Source: Septoria linicola
Lineage: Eukaryota; Ascomycota; Dothideomycetes; Mycosphaerellales; Mycosphaerellaceae
Length of the DNA stretch: 64,000 nt
Assembly: GCA_024114885.1 (NCBI GenBank)
Contig: CP099426.1
Location: forward strand, 1,984,001-2,048,000
Direction: 5' to 3'
In this document: piece after piece, positions 24,401 to 35,640 of the stretch
Layout of the letters: every line of letters begins with the position of its first letter
Position numbering within the stretch: position 1 is the first letter of the stretch
Notes under the pieces: generated by a model
Database searches by the model: none
What the model saw: only the letters and a program-made list of their open reading frames with translations
Told to the model about the DNA's origin: nothing
Position numbers and translations under genes: made by a program

Positions 24401-26410
24401 TAGGTGTTTCTTTATCTTGCCTATTATATAGATCCTATACTTATACTCTTCCTAGTTAGGAATTAGAATTCTTTCCTTTAGGTTAGTAACTTTATAAAAG
24501 TTTAAGAGTAACCCTCTTCTAAAGTATACAAATCTTCTATACTATAGCTCCTACTGTTTTAGATCCTTCTCTAATAGGGTAGTATAGGCATTGTTAACCT
24601 CTATAGGATTATATAGTAAGTAATATAACTTTTCCTATAGGAGAGGTAATATCTTACTAACAAATAGAACACCTCTAACTAGCTTGGTCTTTATAACTGT
24701 TTAGCTATCTAGGGAGGTAAGAGTGAAATCAGGCTTCTAGACTCTAAATTACTTGCTAAACTAATCCTATAATACAAGATTTACTCTAAGATTAGGAACA
24801 AATAGTACTCTATTAAGTAGAACTTCTCCTCCTAAGATTCCTTTTATCTATACTAGTCTAGAGTAGGTTATATAGAGGTATCCTCCTTCTACCTTAATCT
24901 ATACTTTCTTCCTTAGTAGCTTTACTAATCTGAAGAAGGATAGTTAGTTAGTTATATAGGATGAGGTATAGGAATCTAAGAGCCATTCTTAGGGTAATAA
25001 CTTGCCTTTAGCCTTAATTATAGAATAGGCTAACTTATCTTAGTTATTATCTTCTAATAGGGAATTATTATTACTTCTAGAACTAGAGTAAGTTCTAGAA
25101 TTAGAACTAGAACTAGACTCCTAGGCTAAAAATCCTTTCTTTAGAAGCTTTCTAGACTTTTCTATCCTTTAAAGCTACTTGCCTATTTTCTAGATAACCT
25201 TCTTTAGCTTATTATATAATAATAACTTATAGACAGCTTTCTTAATATATCTAGTATTCCTTAGTAAAGAGGATCTTCTAACCCTCCCTCTAAGGAATAA
25301 TCTCTAAGGGTCCTTCTAGTTCTTAGTACTATTTCTCTACTAGGACAGTTTCTTAGTAGTAGGGAGGTTAGGACAATCCTTTAACTAGTACTTCCCTTTC
25401 TTATAGAGCTAGTATATTAGTAGGGACTTTCCTTAGTAGGGCTGCCTAGAATAGAATATAGCTAGACCTGTGTCTATCTTGTCTAGATTATCTCTTACCT
25501 CTTAGGACTTAAGTAGAAGGAGAACAGTGTCTATATCTAAGGATAGTTAGGTTATAATAGTATCCTTAGCTACTTAGTATAATATAGGTAGGGACTATAG
25601 GAGATGTTTTAGCCTTTTCTCTTAGCTCTAGTAGTAGGCTTCCTAAGGATTAATCTTAGTAATCCTCTTACCTAGGCCTCTAAGGTGTCTCTATACTTCC
25701 CTGATTGTCTTATTAGATAATATCCTAAATATAATAAACTACTTAATTAGACCTATAGTATAGGACTTCAGGACTCTATTATACTTATTCTAGAGAATCA
25801 CCTATATCTTAGCTACTAGTATAGTAACATACTATGTCTCTAGCTCTATCTTATTATCTTTACTAATACTATATCTAATACTAAACCTACATACTATATT
25901 GTCTTTTAAGAAGTATTAATTCTAAGTAATATATATCTGAAGACTAGTGTCCTACTAAACTATATATAGGTTCCCTCTAATAATTAGTTAGCTAATTGCC
26001 TAGAACTAGTCCTTTCCTTCTAGCTTGTCTGTCTATAGCTTGAACTATCTCTTCTAGTTAGTTCTATCTAGGATTAGAATCCTTTAGCTCTTCTTGTCCT
26101 CTTAGTCTATTATAGAAATAGGTAAATAGAATAAATAATTAGTAGAATACTTTAGACTAGCTAAGGATTCTAGAGAAGGGTAATTTCTTATAGTAGGGAG
26201 ACTAGCTCTAAGGGACAGGGATTCCTTATATTTAAGAAATTACTAAGACTTAGATCTTTCTCTCTTAGTAGAGTTTCTATTACTAGGTAGTAGGAAGGCT
26301 AAGTAGCCTCTTCTAACTCTAGTAATACTAGGTATAATAGTAGAGAACTAGGTAGGTATTAATAAAGCAGAAACACACTACTATCTTATAGAGATCTTTA
26401 CTAACTTATA
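21401..26410 (-). pseudogene. C3 Copia gag-pol (broken)
   Basis: Minus strand, full length in one frame, with the domain order of C6. The RT box is at 22481-22492 (Y-I-N-N). The stop codon is at 21401-21403 (TAA). It is among the more strongly mutated copies: the usual CGAGG near the gag start has become TAAGG-type sequence (26220s). The untranslated 3' part at 20814-21400 has no gene. Confidence 0.83.
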
Positions 26411-26498
26411 TACTACTAGGTGCAAACTAGCTTTATTAGTAATATAGTTAGGGAAACTTCTAGGCCCTAAATGTTTTCTATAAACTATAAGGGATATA

Positions 26499-26556
26499 AG
26501 TAACCTATACTAATATAGGTTACTTCTATTTAGTATATAAACCCGGGCTTATAACC
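26499..26556 (-). other. C3 primer-binding site and leader hairpin
   Basis: The primer-binding site is 26542-26556 (GGTTATAAGCCCGGG on the minus strand); the hairpin is at 26499-26524. Confidence 0.82.
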
Positions 26557-26587
26557 TATTAAAAGTAGAGGGCGTTTATAGATACTA
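26557..26587 (-). repeat. C3 5' LTR, inner 31-bp fragment
   Basis: The first 31 bases of the LTR on the + strand, cut by C4. It ends with TACTA, which is repeated at 32887-32891. Confidence 0.9.
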
Positions 26588-26865
26588 TGTTAAAAGTAGA
26601 GGGCGTTTATAGATACTATATAATGTCAAGGAGGGTATAGCGTAGTAAAGAAGAATAGGGGATCAATCTTGAACTAACTTATATATACAGTGTAGTAGTA
26701 ATATACTAGGAACTAAATACAAAGTTAATTAAGTTAGTTATCTAAGAAGGGAAGAAAGAGAAGTAAGATATACCTCTTACTAAGCCTTAGGTAGATGCCT
26801 CAGGCATCTAGAACTATACTTAGAAGTCTATATCTAGACTAACTATCTAGGATATATTCTTAACA
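26588..26865 (-). repeat. C4 3' LTR
   Basis: 278 bp with intact TGTT...AACA ends on the + strand. Confidence 0.93.
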
Positions 26866-27452
26866 CTCCTACTTATGCTATATAGTCAGATCTTTTAATA
26901 GATTATCTATACTACTTAAATGCTAGTTCTAATCTTAATTAGTTATCAAGTACTTGCTTTTCAGACCAACAACTAGATAGCACTAACTGTTAATCTAATA
27001 AACTTTCTATACTACTATCTCCTATAAAAAGGTAAAAGAAATGCCTTCTATAAGATCTTCCTCCTCTCTTATATAGGAGTGGATTGTTTAGGACATAGAC
27101 TATCTAGTAAGTTGCCCCTATCCTTTCTTATAGCTAATTCTAATAGCTCCCTAGATTCCTTATAGCTTGGTCCCCTACTTAGTTATATTCTATATAGCTT
27201 CTTAGTTCCCTAATAGTCTTTAGAGTGCACTATTCTTAGCTATAGGGATCTTATATTAAGCTAGGGAGTAGAGTAACTACATACTAGTAGAGGAGATAAT
27301 AGCTACTATAGAGGAGGTCTTTAACATTAACTAGTACTTAGCCTTAGGGGGTGTCTAGTTTAGCTAGGTACTATATAGTAATATTATAGTTAATAATAGG
27401 TCTAACATTAGTAAGGGCATTTAGGACTTTATAAAGTCTAACTAAGGAGGAG

Positions 27453-30400
27453 TCAAGTAACTAAAATCTTTCTTTTAGACTCCTCTTAGTTTAACTCTAA
27501 GGCTTAGAGTTATCTTTTATATATCTCTTATACAAGGTAGAGCTGCCTTACAAACTCCTAAAACTATAGTCTATTCTTTAGCTTAGTAAGACTATCTACT
27601 ACTATCTCTTTTATATTTATATATTCTATAGAGATAAGTCTGTTCTACTAGAGCTTTCTTATAGTATTATATAAGATATTAATATGTTTAGACTTGTTAT
27701 AAATATGTAAGTCCTTAACTAGAGTAAGGGTAGCTTAGTTATTACCTTTTAGCTGAATTAGCCTGATTCTAGTAACAGTTTCCTAGTTACTAAGGATCCT
27801 TAGTTAGTAAGAACATTCTCCTACTAACTCTAGGTATCCAAGCTCTCTTAAAAGAGTACTAAGGAACTATAACTGTTTTGTATATATACCTATAGCTATG
27901 TATTTAGCTTCTATTATAGATGTAGCTATAGATTTCTGCTTCTTGCTTATCTAGGAGATTAGTATACTATAAAGGAAGAAGATATATCCAAGGATTAAGA
28001 CTCTATTAGTCTTGTCTATTATATAGTTAGAGTCTACATATCTAGTAAGAAAGCCTTAACTATTCCTTAAGTATCTTAGACTAAGGTCTAGGTTTGATCT
28101 CAGGTATCTAGTTAGCTTCTTTAGAGCCTTTATATGTCCTACTATTGGATTACTAATATAGGAGCTCAATCTTCTAAGGGCAAATAAAATGTCTAGTCTT
28201 ATAACAGTTATAAGCTATATCTATGTTCTAATAATAGATTAGTACTCCTATTTATTATACCTTTTATTATTTAGTCTAGTAGGCTTTAGACTTTCATAGC
28301 TGTCTATTAGTAAAAGAGTTAGTAATATAGTCTCTTAACCTATTCCTATCTTAGCTAGGTTCTCTTAGATATAGTACTTCTAGTCAAGTTTTAGCTAGCC
28401 TTACTGTCTGTTTCTTATTAGTCTTATTCTAAGAATCTTGTCTAGTTCTCTAAGATCTTTGATCTTGAAGACCTTACTAAGTTAGTCTTTAAACTAGAGG
28501 ATATCTTCTAGTCTCTCTATAGTAATAGGTATGTTATTAATATAGATCAGGATTATTAGGTCTTTCCTTTTCTTATAGATTAGAAGACATAGGTCCACTT
28601 CTAATTATCTAAATCCTATTCCTTTTAGCTTTGACATATATAGCTGATTCTAGTCTCTTATAGCTTGCTTTAGCCTATAGAGACTCCTTAGAACTTATAA
28701 GACTATACTAGTTAGTAGGTCAATACCTAGTAGTAGGATTATATAGATGTCCTTATATAGGGTGCTCTCTATAAATGTATTATTTATATCTACTTAGTAT
28801 AGAACTAGGTCTTTCTTATAGACTATAGCTATGAATCCTCTTAGAGTATCCTACCTGACTATAAGGGTAAAAGTCTCTATATAGTCTACTCTATACTTTT
28901 AAGAGAACCCTCTTATAACTAGTCTTGCCTTGAACTTTTTAATAGCTCTACTAAGCTTTCTCTTAACATTAAAGACCTATCTTAAGGTAACTAGGTTAGC
29001 CCCTTTTAGTAGGACTACTATAGTCTAGGTATTATTACTTACAAGTATATCTAGCTCCTTCTAAATAGCTTCTTACTAGAGATGACCCTACTTAGGATTA
29101 CTTACTACTTCCTTATAGTTCCTTAGGATTAGAACCTCCTATTTATGTATTCCTACTTCTTTAGTAGCTAAGAATATAATCTCTTTAACTTCCTCTAAGA
29201 ATTCTAGGTCCTATAGGATGCCTAGGTTAATAGAGCTTATAGCTAAGAAGAAAGCCTAATACTCTAGGAGCATTTCCTTATCTAGCTGACTATTCTAATC
29301 TAGCTTAAGCCTAATTAGCTTTAGCTTCTAGTTAAATCTATTAAGTTCTTAGGATACTTTCCTCTTTCTAAGAGTTTGCCTTAGGGCTATCTGCTCCTAA
29401 TCCACCTCTATAGTTTCTTAGGCAGAATTCTTAGATTCTTTCTTAACTTTCCCTTAGTCTAGGAATTTTCTATACTCTCCTATATCTTCTAGTAGAGGTA
29501 GAAGTTATATAAAGAGTTTCTTTCCTTCCTAAACCTATACTAATAGCTAAGAGGGAGAAGGCTTCTACTAGCCTAGACTAGGAGCACCTAGGGTACTCCT
29601 ACTAGCTTATAGAGTAGGCTAGCTAATAGTTCTTAGCCTTCTAATAGGTCTTCTTTCTAGAGCTGAACTAGGGAGATTCTTAATCTTAATATTTAAGTCC
29701 AATTCTCTACCTAGCTTATCTTTAAAGAAGATTGTATTAGTATACTACTTAATAGCCTTTATATCTAGCTCCTAGAACTTCTATGCCTTTACTATATTAT
29801 TATAGTATCTAATAAACATAGTATCCTTTCCTCTATTTATTAGTTTATTACTCCTTGCCTACTAAGGCTATACTCTTATATCTATATATACTATAGCTCT
29901 ATATCCCTATACCTTGAGGTAGGAGACTATTAGTTTGATTCTATTAAAAGCTTTATTAGGTAAGAGCTTGAATCCCTTAATATTAGGTCTATTTAGAAGC
30001 TTGTTCCTTATATATACCTATACTTTAAGGGCTTCTAGCTAAAACTTAATAGGCATCTTACTTTCTTCAAGCATTGCTCTAATAGAGGCCTCTAATGTTT
30101 AGATAGACCTCTTAACTACTCTATTCTAGAGTGAATTATAGGCCTTAGTTAGCTTAAGAGTAATTCTAAAGTCCTTCTCTTACTATTTAATTAAAGTAGT
30201 AATCTCTCTAGCATTGTTAGCTCTCATAGACTTAAGGAGTGCTACTAACTACCTTTCTACCTTAATCCTCTAGTTCTAAAGAGTAGTTAGTGTATCTAAT
30301 CTAGCCTTAAGTAGAAATACTTATTTCTTTCTTAAGAAGTTATTAACAATCTTAAGCTACTATATAAAACCTTTTACTAATAATAGTAATAGTCTATAGA

Positions 30401-32462
30401 TATCTACTAATATAAGGGCTAATCTTTTAGGTCTTCTCTTAATAGACTTGCCTAGGTGTTTCTTTATCTTACCTATTATATAGATCCTATACTTATACTC
30501 TTCCTAGTTAGGAATTAGAATTCTTTCCTTTAGGTTAGTAACTTTGTGAAGGTTTAAGAGTAACCCTCTTCTAAAGTATACAAATCTTCTATACTATAGC
30601 TCCTACTGTTTCAGATCCTTCTCTAATAGGGCAGTATAGGCATTATTAACCTCTATAGGATTATATAGTAAGTAATATAACTTTTCCTATAGGAGAGGTA
30701 ATATCTTACTAATAAATAGAACACCTCTAACTAGCTTAGTCTTTATAACTATTTAGCTATCTAGGGAGGTAAGAGTAAAATCAGGCTTCTAGACTCTAAA
30801 TTGCTTACTAAACTAATCTTATAACACAAGATTTACTCTAAGATTAGGAACAAATAGTACCCTATTAAGTAGAACTTCTCCTCCTAAGATTCTCTTTATC
30901 TATACTAGTCTAGAGTAGGTTATATAGAGGTATCCTCCTCCTACCTTAATCTATACTTTCTTCCTTAGTAGCTTTACTAATCTAAAGAAGGATAGTTAGT
31001 TAGTTATATAGGATAAGGTATAGGAATCTAAGAGCTATTCTTAGAGTAACAACTTGCCTTTAGCCTTAATTATAGAATAGGCCAACTTATCTTAGTTATT
31101 ATCTTCTAATAGGGAATCATTATTACTTCTAGAACTAGAGTAAGTTCTAGAATCAGAACTAGAACTAGACTTCTAGGCTGAAAATCCTTTCTTTAGAAGC
31201 TTTCTAGACTTTTCTATTCTTTAAAGCTACTTGCCTATTTTCTAGATAACCTTCTTTAGCTTATTATATAATAATAACTTATAGACAGCTTTCTTAATAT
31301 ATCTAGCATTCCTTAGTAAAAAGGATCTTCTAACCCTCCCTCTAAGGAATAATCCCTAAGGGTCCTTCTAGTTCTTAGTACTATTTCTCTACTAGGACAG
31401 TTTCTTAGTAGTAGGGAGGTTAGGACAGTCCTTTAACTAGTACTTCCCTTTCTTATAGAGCTAGTATATTAGTAGGGACTTTCTTTAGTAGGGCTGCCTA
31501 GAATAGAATATAGCTAGACCTATGTCTATCTTGTCTAGATTGTCTCTTACCTCTTAGGACTTAAGTAGAAGGAGAACAGTGTCTATATCTAAGGATAGTT
31601 AGGTTATAATAGTATCCTTAGCTACTTAGTATAATATAGGTAGGGACTATAGGAGATGTTTTAGCCTTTTCTCTTAGCTCTAGTAGTAGGCTTCCTAAGG
31701 ATTAATCTTAGTAATCCTCTTACCTAGGCCTCTAAGGTGTCTCTATACTTCCCTAATTATCTTATTAGGTAATATCCTAAATATAACAAACTGCTTAATT
31801 AGACCTATAGTATAGGACTTTAGGACTCTATTATACTTGTTCTAGAGAATTACCTATATCTCAGCTACTAGTATAGTAATATACTATGTCTCTAGCTCTA
31901 TCTTATTATCTTTACTAATACTATATCTAATACTAAACCTATATACTATATTGTCTTTTAAGAAGTATTGATTCTAAGTAACATATATCTAAAGACTAGT
32001 ATCTTGCTAAACTATATATAGGTTCCCTCTAATAATTAGTTAGCTAATTGCCTAGAACTAGTCCTTTCCTTCTAGCTTATCTATCTATAGCTTAAACTAT
32101 CTCTTCTAGTTAGTTCTGTCTAGGATTGGAATCCTTTAGCTCTTCTTGTCCTCTTAGTCTATTATAGAAATAGGTAAATAGAATAAATAATTAGTAGAAT
32201 GCTTTAGACTAGCTAAGGATTCTAGAGAAGGGTAATTTCTTATAGTAGGGAGACTAGCTCTAAGGGATAGGGATTCCTTGTATTTAGGAAATTACTAAGA
32301 CTTAGATCTTTCTCTCTTAGTAGAGTTTCTGTTACTAGGTAGTAGGAAGGCCAAGTAGCCTCTTCTAACTCTAGTAATACTAGGTGTAATAGTAGAGAAC
32401 TAGGCAGGTATTAATAAAGCAGAAACATACTACTATCTTATAGAGATCTTTACTAACTTATA
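27453..32462 (-). pseudogene. C4 Copia gag-pol (broken)
   Basis: Minus strand, about 1,670 codons, one frame, domains as in C6. The RT box is at 28533-28544 (Y-I-N-N). The stop is TGA (27453-27455), probably the ancestral one, as TAA in the other copies is one RIP step away. Many internal TAG/TAA make it non-functional even though this insertion is the latest of its stack. The 3' untranslated part is 26866-27452. Confidence 0.84.
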
Positions 32463-32550
32463 TACTACTAGGTACAAACTAGCTTCGTTAGTAATACAGT
32501 TAGGGAAACTTCTAGGCCCTAAATGTTTTCTACAAACTATAAGGGATACA

Positions 32551-32608
32551 AGTAACCTATACTAACATAGGTTGCTCCTATTTAGTGCACAAACCCGGGC
32601 TCATAACC
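32551..32608 (-). other. C4 primer-binding site (least mutated) and leader hairpin
   Basis: 32594-32608 reads CCCGGGCTCATAACC on the + strand. This is the anticodon arm of initiator tRNA-Met (loop CTCATAA), so the minus strand is its exact complement directly next to the LTR. The hairpin is at 32551-32576. Confidence 0.88.
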
Positions 32609-32886
32609 TATTAAAAGTAGAGGGCGTTTGTAGATACTATATAATGTCAAGGAGGGTATAGCGTAGTAAAGAAGAATAGGGGATCAATCTTAAACTGACT
32701 TATATATACAGTGTAGTAGCAATATACTAGGAACTAAATACAAAGTTAATTGAGTTAGTTATCTAAGAAGGGAAGAAAGAGAAGCAAGATATACCTCTTG
32801 CTAAGCCTTAGGTAGATGCCTTAGGCATCTAGAACCATGCTTAGAAGTCTATATCTAGACTAACTATCTAGGATATATTCTTAACA
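32609..32886 (-). repeat. C4 5' LTR
   Basis: 278 bp, TATTAAAAG ... TTCTTAACA on the + strand. Confidence 0.93.
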
Positions 32887-33138
32887 TACTATATAATATT
32901 AAGGAGGGTATAGCGTAGTAAAGAAGAATAGGGGATTAATCTTAAACTAACTTATATATATAGTATAGTAGTAATATACTAGGAACTAAATACAAAGTTG
33001 ATTAAGTTAGTTATCTAAGAAGAGAAGAGAGAGAAGCAAGATATACCTCTTACTAAGCCTTAGGTAGATACCTTAGGTATCTAGAACTATACTTAGAAGT
33101 CTATATCTAGACTAACTATCTAGGATATATTCTTAATA
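32887..33138 (-). repeat. C3 5' LTR, outer fragment
   Basis: Remaining 252 bp of the split LTR, starting with the duplicated TACTA and ending TTCTTAATA. The two fragments rebuild a 278-bp LTR. Confidence 0.92.
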
Positions 33139-33143
33139 GATCC

Positions 33144-34310
33144 CGCTCTAAGTTATAGTCGGCTAGTAGTAGTATATCGACGGCTTATATATCTCGAAGA
33201 ACTGTTCGTTAATAGTTATACGCGAATCTCTATCGCGCTAGCTAGAAGTATATATATTCTAGTGCCTAGTAAAGAGTATCTCCTTAGTATAGATAGTAAG
33301 GTTTATATAGGAAGAGATCTTTTACTAGTAGGGTACTACTATAGAAGTTATCCTCGATAACTATAAGACTAACCTTAGTAACGTAGAGAAGCTACTACTA
33401 TCGTATAGTATTAAACGTATTAATATTTCGCTATACTACCCTTAGTCTAACGCTATCGTTGAAGTCGGCTATAAGATAATATTAGACGCTTACTTAAAGC
33501 TCTCTACTAGCGGCCTTTATACGATTCGTAACTATATTCTAGCGGTTCTATAGGTAGAGAGAACGATAATAGTCTCTACTACCGGCCTAATACTATCGAA
33601 GGTAATAATTAGGCGTGACGTAGTACTACTAATCGAGCTAGAACACTACACCTTCTAGATTATAGATTAGAGCAAGGTCAAGACTAGAGTAGAGCTTCTT
33701 ACGATTTAAGCTCAAGCCCTAGAAGCTATAGAAACGACTATAGAAGAAGGACGACTACGTTAATAGCGTCTTCGAGAGTAGAATAAGGCGTACTTCGATA
33801 AACATCGCTATACGGATCTTACTATACTATAGGAAGGAGATCTCGTATTAGTATACTACTCTAAGTTAAAAACTAGCTTCTCCTATAAGCTTACGTTTAG
33901 GTAGGAAGGCCCTTTTAGGGTATCTAAAGTATTATAGGAAGGTGTATCGTATAAGCTTAAGGAACTAGATAGCTTAAAGCGAGAGTATATCTATAAGAGG
34001 ATAGACCTTAAGAAATACACCTTTCTATAAGAAAACCTAAAGCTAGTTCCGGATTAGGTTAAACTAGAAGAAGTACTACTACCGATAGAGAAAGTTATAG
34101 AACTAGGCCTTCTACCTAGGTACAAGTATCTATAGATCTTTATTAGTAAGCTATTAGTAATAACTTAAGAAGAAAGGGAGAGTTATATACGCTAGCTACT
34201 AATAGAGCTTAAAGAAGAAGTAGAAGACTTAGTAAGCTAGAGGCTAAAGCTAGCCTAGCGGAGCTAAAGAAGTAGAAATTCGATAGGCGATACTTAATTA
34301 GGAGTATAAG
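33144..34310 (+). pseudogene. Gypsy-A integrase, core and C-terminus (broken)
   Basis: Inserts the DNA copy into the genome. It resumes after C3, same frame as RT once the insert is removed. The core shows ILDNYKTN (family D-G-P/N-x-x-N region) near 33345, then SIKRINISLYYP and SNAIVEVGYK near 33410-33470, the second half of the D,D-35-E core with its Glu in NAIVE. The C-terminal domain has KLTFR, a stop, then EGPFRV near 33890-33920 (GPY/F motif). No chromodomain follows. A Lys/Glu-rich tail continues to about 34300; the true stop is uncertain. The site where Gypsy-A entered Gypsy-B (CTAG) is intact here at 33638-33641. Confidence 0.82.
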
Positions 34311-34379
34311 CTAAGATCTAGCTACTAAAGCCTAGCCTCTACTATAAAAGGGCTAATCTTTCTAAGTCTATACTATCCT

Positions 34380-34625
34380 AAGCGCTTCTTTTGTTCCTAG
34401 AGCTCTAATCTAATCTTCCCGAGCGCTTCTTTTAATCTTAAAGCTACTATTAAGCTCTAATTAGAGCTTCCTAAGCTTATAATTTACTAGACTAGTATAA
34501 ATCTAGCTAAATCTTAGCTGTCCTAAGCACTTCTTTTATTCCTAGAGCTACTATCGAGCTCTAATCTAAGCTTCCTAAGCTCCTCTTTTACTAGATTAGT
34601 AAGAATCTAGCTAATCCTAGCTGTC
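34380..34625 (+). repeat. Diverged direct repeats in Gypsy-A spacer
   Basis: Units begin near 34382, 34422 and 34527 with GCGCTTCTTTT or GCACTTCTTTT, followed by CCTAGAGCTACTATCGAGCTC. In the first unit the loop between the two AGCT arms is missing (an 11-bp loss) compared with Gypsy-B. Confidence 0.65.
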
Positions 34626-35316
34626 CCGACGCTGTTTTCTATAGCTAAGATAAGTATCTATATAGCTAGTTACTCCTCTAAGCTTAACTTTTAAATATAG
34701 ACTTTATATCTACTAGCTAACCTACTATCCTACTCCTTTTTCTAAGTCCCGAGCCTACTATTACTATAAAAGTTAGCTGTCTCGAGCTACTTTCTACTAC
34801 TAGGTCTCAAAATCTAAGCTAGATCTATACTCTCGAAGCTCTTTTCTACTAGCGATTTCTAAGGTTAGTACTACGATCTGTCTTCCTAGAGCTCTTTTCT
34901 ATTACTAATCGGCGAGTAAGATAATAATTTTCTATCCTAAGGGCCTTTCTACTACTAATTTTCGCCTGACTAAAGGAATTACTAAAAAATATTAGTTTCT
35001 AGTAGAGAATACTTAAAGTTTAAGGTTTTTTAGTCTACTTAGAGGCGAAGGAGCTTGAATCTTTAGCGACAGCGGCTCTAATAGCTCCTTTCTAGCTGTT
35101 AATTATAGCGCTAGCGGTCTCTTACGATACGGAAAGCGCGATCTAGTAAGTCGACTAGGTATACGAAAAATAAGGCTCTTTTAAGTTAGTAGAAGTAACG
35201 ACGATAGTATCTAAGTCTTAGTCCTTGTTAGCGATAGTAAGGTATATACTATAGTAGTTAGTAGTAGCGTTAGTAGTATACGACGGCTACGGAAGCGTTA
35301 AGGTAAAGTGAACTTT

Positions 35317-35341
35317 TAGTTATCTTTTTAAACGATAACTA
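35317..35341. repeat. 25-bp palindrome, spacer copy (Gypsy-A)
   Basis: Starts TAGTTATCTTTT and ends ACGATAACTA; palindromic with one mismatch. It lies about 300 bp before the earliest coding-like sequence of ORF3. Confidence 0.8.
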
Positions 35342-35640
35342 AAACCTTATATAACTAAGCCTCGCGTATAGACCTCTAATCCTAATAGTAGTTACGCTAC
35401 TATAATAAGGCATATAATTAGACTACTCTTACGCTCTAAACGATCTCTTCTTCCTTATTAACTATTAATTAGTTACTATAGAGCCTTACTTCTATTAAGT
35501 TCGATTCTTATCTTTCGTTACTACCTAGTAACGCTATATAGCTATTTATGTACGTAAGCGGTAACTAATATAATAGAAAACTCTATAACCGGTTACGCGC
35601 CCGACCCTCCTCGCTATTCAAGTTACTTATTACTAGTCAC

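Larger units (their letters stand above)
26588..32886 (-). mobile_element. Copia copy C4, complete, inside the LTR of C3
   Basis: 6,299 bp, minus strand, target duplication TACTA (26583-26587 / 32887-32891). It is a same-family, same-orientation insertion and the youngest event in its stack. The apparent doubled LTR start at 26557-26620 is explained by this insertion. Confidence 0.95.
20536..33138 (-). mobile_element. Copia copy C3, complete but split by C4, in Gypsy-A integrase
   Basis: 6,299 bp once C4 and its duplication are removed. Target duplication GATCC (20531-20535 / 33139-33143). The unbroken site is in Gypsy-B near 39810. C4 lies in its 5' LTR, 31 bases from the inner LTR edge. 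Confidence 0.94.
34311..35640 (+). other. Gypsy-A spacer between pol and ORF3
   Basis: About 1.3 kb with no convincing frame. It contains diverged direct repeats (34380-34625) and the palindrome at 35317-35341. Its second half is CpG-rich but CpA-poor. ORF3 may begin somewhere near its right end. Confidence 0.6.

Noticed and set aside
26557..26620. Tandem duplication of an LTR start
   Set aside because: Explained by insertion of C4 into the C3 LTR: TACTA is duplicated and the rest of the C3 LTR is at 32887-33138.
32594..32608. tRNA gene fragment
   Set aside because: Only the anticodon arm matches and it abuts the LTR in every Copia copy, so it is a primer-binding site.
33890..34310. Chromodomain at the integrase C-terminus
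   Set aside because: A GPF-type motif is visible, but no aromatic-cage pattern follows; the tail is only Lys/Glu-rich.
8391..34310. Functional Gypsy-A polyprotein
   Set aside because: Dozens of in-frame TAG/TAA, RT Asp-Asp changed to Asn-Asn, and three Copia elements within it.
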